DNA of 11,184 nt from positions 1 to 11,184 of the forward strand of contig JAUZPH010000078.1 of assembly GCA_030706065.1 (NCBI GenBank). The letters are read 5' to 3'. Below the pieces are notes generated by a model. It searched no databases, was not told the DNA's origin, and saw only the letters and a list, made by a program, of their open reading frames with translations. The DNA is from Bacillota bacterium (GTDB taxonomy: Bacteria; Bacillota; Clostridia; Clostridiales; Clostridiaceae). Below, one piece after another: positions 1 to 6,234 of this stretch. The position numbers and the translations under genes were made by a program. How positions within the stretch are numbered: position 1 is the stretch's first letter; the number at the start of each line of letters is the position of its first letter.

Positions 1-627
1 GGGGCCATCGCTGCTGGAATGGGAAGATTGGGGCTCAGGGCCAAGCCAAAGTCCATGTCGCGGAAGCAGGCCTGTGCAGCCATTGGACAGGTAAGGCTCA
101 TGCACATGTATGACAAGTTTTTCGGAGAATATGGAAAGACAACGGCTCAGATTCTAATCACCAGGGATGATATGGAGGACAGGATGAGGCTTAAGCATGC
201 AAAGAATACTTTTGCTGCGCTGCTTAAAGACAAGGCTATCCCCATAGTAAACGAAAATGATGCCATCACCACCGAAGAAATTAAAATCGGTGATAACGAC
301 ACTCTGTCTGCCCATGTATGCAAGCTGGTAGAGGGGGATTTATTAATCCTATTATCCGATATAGACGGTCTGTATGACTGCAATCCTACCTGTAACAAGG
401 ATGCAAAGCTTATTAACTATGTGAAGACTGTTAACGAAGAAGTCGTATCCTCTGCGGAAGGGGCAGGTTCATCCCTGGGCACAGGCGGAATGATAACCAA
501 ACTGAATGCTGCAAGGATAGTAAACAGCACCGGAGCGGCAATGGTCATTGTTAACGGCTCTGCACCGGATATTCTGAGCAGGGTGATAAGCGGGGAAAAT
601 ATCGGTACATTTTTTGACTGTGAATAA
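1..627 (+). CDS. proB: Glutamate 5-kinase, 3' part (5' end outside window)
   Basis: Cytoplasmic enzyme that phosphorylates L-glutamate with ATP to glutamyl-5-phosphate, the first step of proline synthesis. The reading frame is open from base 1, so the gene starts upstream; 208 residues are visible. The visible part begins in the GAIAAGMGRLGL segment of the amino acid kinase fold. It continues through QILITRDDM, NENDAI, LLSDIDGLYDCNP and GTGGMITKLNAARI, all typical of ProB. The protein ends just after the kinase domain (GENIGTFFDCE), so there is no C-terminal PUA domain. This is the short form of about 260-270 residues, with roughly 55-60 residues missing here. proA follows after 43 bp in the same direction, so the two are probably co-transcribed. 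Feedback inhibition by proline is known for the family. No leader or T-box region can be seen because the start is off the window. Identification is secure. Confidence 0.96.
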   Translation, partial: GAIAAGMGRLGLRAKPKSMSRKQACAAIGQVRLMHMYDKFFGEYGKTTAQILITRDDMEDRMRLKHAKNTFAALLKDKAIPIVNENDAITTEEIKIGDNDTLSAHVCKLVEGDLLILLSDIDGLYDCNPTCNKDAKLINYVKTVNEEVVSSAEGAGSSLGTGGMITKLNAARIVNSTGAAMVIVNGSAPDILSRVISGENIGTFFDCE

Positions 628-670
628 AGGGGCTGTGTAAAAATATTAATAATTAATTTGGGGTGATTAT

Positions 671-1927
671 ATGGATATAAGAGAATATGTAATCGAAAAG
701 GCTAAGGCTGCAAAAGAAGCTTCGAGATACATGAATTGTGCCCACAGCAGCACAAAGGACAATGCACTCAGAGCCATGGCCCAGGCATTGATGGATAATA
801 TCGATAATATTATTCAGGCAAACAGTTTGGATATGGAAAAGGGCGAGAAGACAGGGCTTTCAAAAGGCATGCTGGATAGACTTTTATTAAACAGGAAGAG
901 AATTGAGGGGATGGCCTCCGGGCTTTCGAAAATTGCTGATCTTCAGGATCCTATAGGAGAGGCAATAAGGGCCTGGAAGACTCCGGACAACTTAACTATT
1001 TCTCAGATAAGGGTTCCGCTTGGAGTCATAGGAATAATATATGAAGCAAGGCCTAATGTTACTGTAGATGCCGCAGGGCTATGCATAAAATCCGGTAACA
1101 CAGTAATACTCAGAGGCGGTTCCGAGGCAGTGAATTCAAACAAAGCCATAGCTGACATAATAAGCAGCGCAGGAGTCAAGGCAGGGCTGCCGGAAGGTTT
1201 TCTGCAGTATCTGGAGAATACCGACAGAGAAGCAGTGAAGGTGCTTATGAGGCTCAATGAGTATGTGGATGTGCTTATCCCAAGGGGCGGCGCAGGCCTC
1301 ATCAAAACCGTGGTGGAAAATTCAACGGTTCCCGTTATAGAGACCGGAGTGGGTAACTGTCATGTCTTTGTGGATGAAAGTGCAAATTTCGATATGGCAA
1401 GGGACATAGTGATTAATGCAAAGACACAGAGGCCTGCAGTGTGTAACGCCATGGAAACGCTGCTCGTCCATTCTTCCATTGCGGATAAATTCCTGCCTTA
1501 TCTGAAAGAGGGCCTTGATAAATATAATGTAGAACTCCGGGGGTGCAGGAAAACAGCAGCCATTCTGGAAAATATCAAAGAAGCCTGTGAGGAGGACTGG
1601 GCCGCCGAGTATCTGGATTTAATCATGGCAGTGAAGGTTGTGGATTCTCTTGAGGAAGCGGTAGATCATATTTACAAATATAGTACAAAACATTCCGAGG
1701 CTATTATCACAGAGAACTATTCCAATGCCGAAAGGTTCCTCAATGAGGTTGATGCAGCAGCAGTGTACGTCAATGCTTCCACAAGGTTTACCGACGGCGG
1801 TGAATTTGGCTTTGGAGGAGAGATAGGCATAAGTACTCAGAAGCTCCATGCCAGAGGACCCATGGGCATAAAGGAACTTACAAGTACCAAATATGTGATA
1901 CATGGACAGGGACAGGTAAGGAAATAA
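671..1927 (+). CDS. proA: Glutamate-5-semialdehyde dehydrogenase (gamma-glutamyl phosphate reductase)
   Basis: Reduces glutamyl-5-phosphate with NADPH to glutamate-5-semialdehyde, which cyclises on the way to proline. Acts in the cytoplasm, probably handed the unstable substrate by ProB. The 418 residues match the usual family length. Visible landmarks are VIGIIYEARPNVTVDAAGL and SGNTVILRGGSEA in the cofactor-binding half. The catalytic cysteine is Cys258 in QRPAVCNAMETLL, and the C-terminal segment DGGEFGFGGEIGIST then KLHARGPMG is typical. The ATG at 671 has a GGGGTG ribosome binding site at 660-665 with 5-base spacing. The gene lies 43 bp after proB and ends at a hairpin terminator (1936-1981), so it is the last gene of the proBA operon. 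It looks intact, with nothing unusual in length or key residues. Confidence 0.98.
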   Translation: MDIREYVIEKAKAAKEASRYMNCAHSSTKDNALRAMAQALMDNIDNIIQANSLDMEKGEKTGLSKGMLDRLLLNRKRIEGMASGLSKIADLQDPIGEAIRAWKTPDNLTISQIRVPLGVIGIIYEARPNVTVDAAGLCIKSGNTVILRGGSEAVNSNKAIADIISSAGVKAGLPEGFLQYLENTDREAVKVLMRLNEYVDVLIPRGGAGLIKTVVENSTVPVIETGVGNCHVFVDESANFDMARDIVINAKTQRPAVCNAMETLLVHSSIADKFLPYLKEGLDKYNVELRGCRKTAAILENIKEACEEDWAAEYLDLIMAVKVVDSLEEAVDHIYKYSTKHSEAIITENYSNAERFLNEVDAAAVYVNASTRFTDGGEFGFGGEIGISTQKLHARGPMGIKELTSTKYVIHGQGQVRK

Positions 1928-1935
1928 GTATAGAA

Positions 1936-1981
1936 GGAATGCTGCAGAGCTTTTATTGAAAAAGTTTTGCAGCATCCTTTT
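1936..1981 (+). terminator. Rho-independent terminator after proA
   Basis: Arm GGAATGCTGCA (1936-1946) pairs with TGCAGCATCC (1968-1977), with one bulged A. An inner CTTTT/AAAAAG pairing extends the stem, and TTTT follows. It begins 9 bases after the proA stop codon. Confidence 0.8.
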
Positions 1982-2066
1982 GAATTGAGTCAGAAGTGGA
2001 ACTTATTATATGTTAACAAGGTGCGTCATTTTTTCAGACAAGGGTATATGCTGTCAGTGTTGGTTA

Positions 2067-3029
2067 TTACACCAATTTGCCTGAATCCCGCATTTCCACT
2101 AATTCTGCAGGATAGGGTTCAAAAAAGCTCTGAGACTTAAGATAGCCGATATCAAACCTGATTATATAAGCTTTAACAATATTCAAGGGAGTGCTTAGAG
2201 GAAGCTGACCCTTCCTGTATTTTTCAATACTGTCCAGTATAAATTGCTTTTCTGCGGTTGAAATATCTTTGCTGAAATAGCCAAAGGCGTGCTGCAGTAT
2301 GTTTATATTTGTAGTGTATCTGGCGCTCCTTGAGAGGGCAAGCCTCAGATGATATTCATACAATCTGTACAGCTCTCCCGGTTGATAATGTTGGTGATTT
2401 GCCAAAATTCTTCCCATTTCCCTTGACTCCTTAATGCTGAAGGAGTTCAAGAGCATTTTGTTCCGAGTGTGGAAATTGAGCAGGGCATCCATGGAAAATT
2501 CCCTTTTAATAAACCTAAACTCTGATAGGATAAAGAGCTTCGTCAGGAAAGCTTCCCTTATATTAAAATTGGACAACCTACCTTCGTCCTCCATAGGGTA
2601 CCCTGGAAATTTCTCAGAGAGTATCTCTGCGAAGATGCCTTTTCCTTTTTTTGAGGGTCCTCCGCCACCGGAATTACTATATATCTTTACATCCTTTATT
2701 CCGCAGGAAGGTGATCGACTCTTAAAGATAAAGGCATCCACTTCTCCTAAATTATCTGTAAACTCTTTGGAAAAGCATGTTAGCTGATCTGTATAATCAT
2801 AAAGAGATTTGGATTCAACGAGAAAATGGGATCCGGCTTTTTCTATAATTCTAAGGGCCTCTCTGGGTGTAGGGAGCCCAATGTCACATTCAGGACAAAC
2901 TGTTATAAACTCAACATGATTCCTGAGGCTTTCTATAGTGTTATCTCGTACCATCCCTCCGTTAAATCGGCAGTTTTCAAAACCTAAACACCGGCTTACA
3001 CAGAGTACCGGCGATTCATTAATAATCAT
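2067..3029 (-). CDS. DUF523-DUF1722 protein (YbgA-like C-terminal half)
   Basis: 320-residue two-domain protein. Residues about 5-150 are DUF523, with the signatures CVSRCLG, VCPECDIGLPTPRE and KSRSPSCGIKD. Residues about 185-305 are DUF1722 (LNFHTRNKMLL, YLKSQSFFEPYP). Some DUF523 proteins (TudS) are [4Fe-4S] thiouracil desulfidases with three ligand cysteines; by position these would be Cys14, Cys45 and Cys109 here, an inference. Extra cysteines at 10, 20 and 48 are also present. The role of DUF1722 is not established. The frame extends to a TTG at 3035, but the GGAG (minus strand, bases 3041-3038) lies only 2 bases from that codon and 8 bases from the ATG at 3029. I therefore chose the ATG. 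The gene stands alone, facing proA across about 140 bp, with a long inverted repeat upstream. Family assignment is firm; substrate is unknown. Confidence 0.88.
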   Translation of the reverse strand: MIINESPVLCVSRCLGFENCRFNGGMVRDNTIESLRNHVEFITVCPECDIGLPTPREALRIIEKAGSHFLVESKSLYDYTDQLTCFSKEFTDNLGEVDAFIFKSRSPSCGIKDVKIYSNSGGGGPSKKGKGIFAEILSEKFPGYPMEDEGRLSNFNIREAFLTKLFILSEFRFIKREFSMDALLNFHTRNKMLLNSFSIKESREMGRILANHQHYQPGELYRLYEYHLRLALSRSARYTTNINILQHAFGYFSKDISTAEKQFILDSIEKYRKGQLPLSTPLNIVKAYIIRFDIGYLKSQSFFEPYPAELVEMRDSGKLV

Positions 3030-3056
3030 CCGCAAAACTCCATTCCATATTAGAGT

Positions 3057-3167
3057 GTATATAAAGGGTTTTAATATCGAAGCTTAACTTATACATGCTT
3101 CAAAATACTGAATTTCCAACAGTTTTTGGGCATGTATAAGTTAATATCTGAGTATAAAACCCTATAT
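3057..3167. repeat. Long imperfect inverted repeat (hairpin, about 111 bp)
   Basis: The core arm TTAACTTATACATGC (3084-3098) is matched perfectly by GCATGTATAAGTTAA (3130-3144), 15 bp. Inside it, CAAAATACTG pairs with CAGTTTTTG around the loop GAATTTCCAA. Outside it, AGGGTTTTA (3065-3073) pairs with TAAAACCCT (3155-3163), with about 10 unpaired bases on each side between the stems. It lies between two divergently oriented genes and is not followed by a T-run in either direction, so it does not look like a simple terminator. It could be a small palindromic mobile-element remnant or a structured leader. The remaining bases of 3030-3303 are AT-rich and hold the start region of the next gene. Confidence 0.75.
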
Positions 3168-3303
3168 CTCTTAGTTTTTATTCTGTGTTCAATTTTATTC
3201 TCTTAAGTGAAAATGCAGGTTTCCTTGTATGTACATAATAATATGCAAATTACGCATAATAGATATAATATTTATGTGTATTTTTAATATAAGGGGTGTT
3301 TTT

Positions 3304-3618
3304 ATGGTTTTTATAGGAGGCAATACCGGAGGTACAACTCTAGTACCTTTTTTCTTCAATGGTGACAACGATGCATATTCTGACAGTTCAAAGATTGCAC
3401 ATGATATGTATAACGTATATGTAAACAAGGATTATGTAGGGAAAAAGGTAGTAGTAGCACAAGGCGAAAGGGTGGAGGATATAAACAGTTTCTTGAAGGT
3501 TCAGGGCTTTGATAACCTTGACTCGGAACTGGTGGGAAACAGCTACAAAATAAATTGCAGCCCGAATGAAAGCAAAAGAGTTAAGGATGCATTATCTGTT
3601 TATTTGAGTATAAGATAA
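3304..3618 (+). CDS. Unrecognised 104-residue protein
   Basis: I do not recognise this protein. Translation from the ATG at 3304 is supported by AAGGGGTG just upstream; the longer frame back to 3229 lacks a good ribosome binding site and its translation looks random. The N-terminus is rich in Gly and Thr (MVFIGGNTGGTTLVPFFF), followed by an acidic, polar stretch (residues 20-34). Residues about 48-104 suggest a beta-alpha-beta-alpha order: KKVVVAQ, VEDINSFLKVQGF, NSYKINC, SKRVKDALSVYLS. There is a single cysteine (Cys85), and no signal peptide or membrane helix. A TATAAT -10-like hexamer sits at 3264-3269 without a convincing -35. The gene is monocistronic and ends directly in a 13-bp terminator stem. 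The clear RBS, the terminator and the ordered helix pattern make it a credible gene; function is unknown. Confidence 0.75.
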   Translation: MVFIGGNTGGTTLVPFFFNGDNDAYSDSSKIAHDMYNVYVNKDYVGKKVVVAQGERVEDINSFLKVQGFDNLDSELVGNSYKINCSPNESKRVKDALSVYLSIR

Positions 3619-3663
3619 AATGAAATGCAGGGGGTGCTAAACTCCTTGCATTTCATTTTATTT
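3617..3663 (+). terminator. Rho-independent terminator of the 104-residue gene
   Basis: AAAATGAAATGCA (3617-3629) pairs perfectly with TGCATTTCATTTT (3647-3659), and the stem may continue by GG/CC pairing. The downstream TTTTATTTC supplies the T-rich tail. It overlaps the last bases of the stop codon. The A-run on the other side could also let it work on the minus strand. Confidence 0.85.
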
Positions 3664-3676
3664 CTTGATAAAGCCT

Positions 3677-3703
3677 AAAAAGAGAGCGGTTTTACCCACT
3701 CCC
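3677..3703 (-). terminator. Terminator after rubrerythrin (minus strand)
   Basis: Read on the minus strand, GGGAGTGG (3703-3696) pairs with CCGCTCTC (3689-3682) through 8 bp including two G-T pairs, and is followed by TTTTT. It lies 18 bases beyond the rubrerythrin stop codon. Confidence 0.7.
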
Positions 3704-3720
3704 TTTATGTATTCAATATT

Positions 3721-4266
3721 TTACTTGAAATATCTGCCTAACAAACCCTTGAAGGCTGCACCATGTCTAGCTTCGTCCTTACACATTTCATGAACTGTAT
3801 CATGAATTGCATCAAGATTGAGTTTCTTTGCCAGTGTTGCAAGGTCTTTCTTTCCCTGACAAGCTCCATGCTCTGCATCTACTCTTAACTGTAAATTTTT
3901 CTTTGTATCTGCAGTTACCACTTCGCCAAGAAGTTCTGCAAATTTTGCTGCATGCTCTGCTTCTTCAAAAGCAATTCTCTTGTAAGCCTCGGCAACTTCC
4001 GGGTAACCTTCCCTGTCAGCCTGTCTACTCATTGCAAGGTACATGCCAACCTCTGTACATTCTCCGACAAAGTTAGCCCTTAAGCCTTCCAAAACTTCAG
4101 GGTCAACTCCTTTAGCTACACCAACAACATGCTCATCAGCCCAGGATAGCTTGTCTGCATCCTTTTCAAGGAATTTTTCTCTTGGAGCCTTACATATTGG
4201 ACAGCTTTCCGGTGCTTCTTCTCCCTCATAAACATATCCGCATACTGAACAAACAAATTTTTTCAT
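3721..4266 (-). CDS. Reverse rubrerythrin (N-terminal rubredoxin, C-terminal diiron domain)
   Basis: 181-residue cytoplasmic peroxide- and oxygen-scavenging protein that takes electrons from NAD(P)H via a reductase/rubredoxin chain. Domain order is reversed relative to classical rubrerythrin. The rubredoxin-type FeS4 site is residues 1-35, with Cys6, Cys9, Cys22 and Cys25 (CSVCGYVYEG, SCPICKAP). The ferritin-like diiron domain follows, with apparent ligands Glu69, Glu102/His105 (EEAEH), Glu132 and Glu165/His168 (DEARH). Domain order and length resemble the reverse rubrerythrins of Clostridium acetobutylicum, which are under PerR control. The ATG has GGGAGGAA upstream on the minus strand. The gene is monocistronic, with a strong promoter at 4341-4369 and a terminator at 3677-3703. 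A PerR-box-like palindrome lies inside the promoter, consistent with peroxide-inducible repression (inferred). Identification is secure. Confidence 0.95.
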   Translation of the reverse strand: MKKFVCSVCGYVYEGEEAPESCPICKAPREKFLEKDADKLSWADEHVVGVAKGVDPEVLEGLRANFVGECTEVGMYLAMSRQADREGYPEVAEAYKRIAFEEAEHAAKFAELLGEVVTADTKKNLQLRVDAEHGACQGKKDLATLAKKLNLDAIHDTVHEMCKDEARHGAAFKGLLGRYFK

Positions 4267-4340
4267 TTTCTCATTCCTCCCAATAAAATTAAATAATAAT
4301 TTTCTATAATTATATGTATCTTGTTCGTCTGACAGGTAAT

Positions 4341-4369
4341 ATTATATAATAACTATTATTAAAATGCAA
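4341..4369 (-). promoter_or_regulatory. Rubrerythrin promoter with PerR-box-like operator in the spacer
   Basis: On the minus strand, TTGCAT (4369-4364) is followed after exactly 17 bases by TATAAT (4346-4341). This is a near-consensus sigma-A promoter about 75 bases before the start codon. The spacer holds a 15-base palindrome at 4347-4361 with arms TAATAA/TTATTA. Compared with the Bacillus PerR box TTATAATTATTATAA, the plus-strand sequence matches 12 of 15 positions by my count. The promoter is convincing; the PerR assignment is an inference in AT-rich DNA. Confidence 0.6.
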
Positions 4370-4420
4370 CCCTTTTTTCATATAATTTACTAATAAGCTC
4401 AAGTTTTTTCCCCAAAAGTT

Positions 4421-4507
4421 AAAAGCGGGGAGTTTGTAAGGGATTGACACCGGAATTAAAAGATAAGCTCACCAACTGGTAATTCAACCCCCTTTGTCCC
4501 CACTTTT
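4421..4507 (-). terminator. Long imperfect hairpin, probable terminator of the LysM-GH18 gene
   Basis: AAAAGCGGGGA (4421-4431) pairs with TCCCCACTTTT (4497-4507) with one mismatch, and inner AAGGG/CCCTT and TTGA/TCAA pairings extend the fold. On the minus strand the stem ends in GCTTTT, 22 bases past the stop codon of the LysM-GH18 gene. The stem is unusually long for a plain terminator, so it may instead be a structured repeat that also serves as one. Confidence 0.45.
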
Positions 4508-4528
4508 AAATTTGATATTCAATTACAG

Positions 4529-5821
4529 TTAAGGTATTACTTTAGTGATAGTGAACATACTGTCAAGGAGGTACCAATTCATCGGTGCTGGCTTGCCAAG
4601 AGCCCAATAACTTGTACCTCTTAGTCCCAATTCGTTGACAAGCAGGTATTTGGCGTAGAGGCTCCGTACGTCTTCAAACCATACCACATGCTGTCTACCA
4701 CTTCCATCAGTGTAATTGAAGAATGGAGAAGAGGATTTGGCATCATATCTGATGGAAGCATTATTTCTTGCAGCGATATCCACTGCCTCGATATAACCTA
4801 CAGCTTTTGCATATTCACTTCTTGGAGTATAAGGCAGAGTCCAGTCATAGCCGTAAAGCGGAATTCCCATCATTATTTTCTTTGGAGGGATTACAGAAAT
4901 TGCATATTCAATAACCTTCCTGACTTCATTTAATGGGGCTACGGCTAGTGGAGGACCTCCGGACCATCCCCATTCATAGGTCATCAGTATGACAAAGTCT
5001 GCAATCTGACCATGAGCTCTGTAGTCATGGGCTCCATGCCATGCACCTTCAGTTACATCGGAAGTTTTAGGTGCCAAGGCTGTTGCGAGTATATAATTAG
5101 GATGGAGCCGTGCAGCAAGCTTTCTCAGGAAATTGTTATAGGCTTCCCTGTTTTCCGGTGAGATCCTTTCAAAATCTACTATAACACCATAATAGCCTTT
5201 CTGCTGTACCAATGACATAATGTTGTTTATTAAAGTGGTTTGAAGTTGATCATTGGTCAATATTCTGTTTATCAGTTCCGTATTAAAGCCGCCGGTGGCG
5301 GAACTGATGTTGGTCACTGAAAGCAGTGGAGCAGTACGGAATTTTTTTGCGGTGTTTATGATATTCTGGTCATCTAATGGCGCAAGCCCTGCGGTTTCAG
5401 TGACCTGATGGCTGAAGGGAGAAATATATGTCAAATAGGGGGCAGCTTCGTTGACAATAGGAGTCTCTCTTTCCGGAGTTGAGGGGATAATAAAACCGTT
5501 GGTTTCAATAACTCCATATTTTTTTGGTTTTTCAGGAATAACAAGTACTGTACCAGGGGCTACGGCAGTTGGATTGGTAATGTTACTTGCTTCAATTATA
5601 CTCTGCGGTGTCACACCGTACCTAACTGCAACGGAGTATATGGTCTCACCCGGTCGTAAGGTATAGGTAGCGCCGATACCCGGAACCACTATAGACTGGC
5701 CTACTACAAGGTGAGGAATCTGATCCAGGCCATTTGCACTTATCAGTTTGTTGACGTCCACACCATATTGACGTGCAATTGAATATGGGGATTCACCGGA
5801 GCTGACAACATGAATTTTCAA
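4529..5821 (-). CDS. LysM-LysM-GH18 protein, spore cortex-lytic glycosidase type (YaaH/SleL-like)
   Basis: 430 residues, close in length to the Bacillus YaaH/SleL spore N-acetylglucosaminidases. Two LysM peptidoglycan-binding repeats occupy residues 2-48 (KIHVVSSGESPYSIARQYGV) and 52-96 (TYTLRPGETIYSVAVRYGV). A GH18 barrel fills about 105-425. The active-site strand reads YGVIVDFE, with catalytic Glu218 and Asp216 kept but the first two acidic positions of the GH18 consensus DGxDxDxE replaced. MTYEWGW (279-285) and YWALG (405-409) are further GH18 landmarks. There is no signal peptide, as expected for a protein deposited on the developing spore. The frame opens at a GTG (5830), but the SD-like AGAGGTG overlaps that codon and lies 6 bases before the TTG at 5821, which places LysM at the N-terminus. 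I chose the TTG. A role in spore germination or cortex processing is inferred. Confidence 0.9.
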   Translation of the reverse strand: MKIHVVSSGESPYSIARQYGVDVNKLISANGLDQIPHLVVGQSIVVPGIGATYTLRPGETIYSVAVRYGVTPQSIIEASNITNPTAVAPGTVLVIPEKPKKYGVIETNGFIIPSTPERETPIVNEAAPYLTYISPFSHQVTETAGLAPLDDQNIINTAKKFRTAPLLSVTNISSATGGFNTELINRILTNDQLQTTLINNIMSLVQQKGYYGVIVDFERISPENREAYNNFLRKLAARLHPNYILATALAPKTSDVTEGAWHGAHDYRAHGQIADFVILMTYEWGWSGGPPLAVAPLNEVRKVIEYAISVIPPKKIMMGIPLYGYDWTLPYTPRSEYAKAVGYIEAVDIAARNNASIRYDAKSSSPFFNYTDGSGRQHVVWFEDVRSLYAKYLLVNELGLRGTSYWALGKPAPMNWYLLDSMFTITKVIP

Positions 5822-5935
5822 TAACAGCACCTCTCAAATATTTTTACCATATTATTATACTCAGAAGTGTTCAATGGGTTATAAAATTGGATAAAAATAG
5901 TTCCTATGAATAAAAAAATATGTTTATGTACAATA

Positions 5936-6037
5936 TATATAGAAAGTAATAAAATCTTCACATTGAGCTGTCCCAAAATACCCAAGAGGAGGGTTTATGG
6001 GACAGCTCAATGTGATTAGATTTTCACTTTCTATATA
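5936..6037. repeat. Near-perfect 102-bp palindromic element (MITE-like)
   Basis: Two 39-base arms (5936-5974 and 5999-6037) match in three blocks: TATATAGAAAGT/ACTTTCTATATA (12 bp), AAAATCT/AGATTTT (7 bp) and CACATTGAGCTGTCCC/GGGACAGCTCAATGTG (16 bp). They flank a 24-base loop that contains CCC/GGG. The short spacers between blocks differ in length on the two sides. No T-run follows and no ORF is present. The end sequence ATAGAAAGT recurs at 10574-10682. Most of the rest of the 413-bp gap 5822-6234 is AT-rich and contains one further hairpin and the pepD promoter. Confidence 0.85.
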
Positions 6038-6050
6038 GATATCCAACTTC

Positions 6051-6119
6051 AACTAAAATTTTAACTTGCCCGAAAACCTGTTGAAGAATCAGGATTTTCG
6101 AACAAGTTAAAATTAAGTT
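6051..6119. repeat. 69-bp imperfect inverted repeat
   Basis: AATTTTAACTTG (6057-6068) pairs with CAAGTTAAAATT (6103-6114). Within it, CGAAAA pairs with TTTTCG and CCTG with CAGG around the loop TTGAAGAAT. AACT/AGTT may extend the base. It begins 13 bases after the larger palindrome and ends about 45 bases before the pepD promoter. The TTAACTT motif and the CAG...TTTT core resemble the hairpin near 3084-3144, but the similarity is weak. Confidence 0.65.
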
Positions 6120-6165
6120 TACGTAAAGAATATCCGATATAACATACCGGAAACGGAGTTTGTCG

Positions 6166-6194
6166 TTGTTTATCCAATTATTTGGTGTTATATT
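6166..6194 (+). promoter_or_regulatory. Probable pepD promoter
   Basis: TTGTTT (6166-6171), a 17-base spacer and TATATT (6189-6194), about 40 bases before the pepD start codon. The spacing is ideal and the hexamers are moderately good. Confidence 0.45.
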
Positions 6195-6234
6195 TAAGTG
6201 GTGAAACTTACATAATGAAGGAAAGGGTGGTAAT

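Noticed and set aside
628..670. Separate promoter for proA
   Set aside because: The 43-bp gap holds only an RBS and AT-rich sequence; co-transcription with proB is simpler.
2434..2787. 117-residue open frame on the plus strand
   Set aside because: Shadow of the DUF523-DUF1722 gene on the other strand.
3030..3035. TTG start for the DUF523-DUF1722 protein
   Set aside because: Only 2 bases from the GGAG; the ATG at 3029 has 8-base spacing.
5822..5935. Sporulation sigma-factor promoter for the LysM-GH18 gene
   Set aside because: AT-rich -10-like hexamers (TATAAT about 25 bases upstream of the frame) are present but I could not match a -35/-10 pair to a specific sigma factor with proper spacing.
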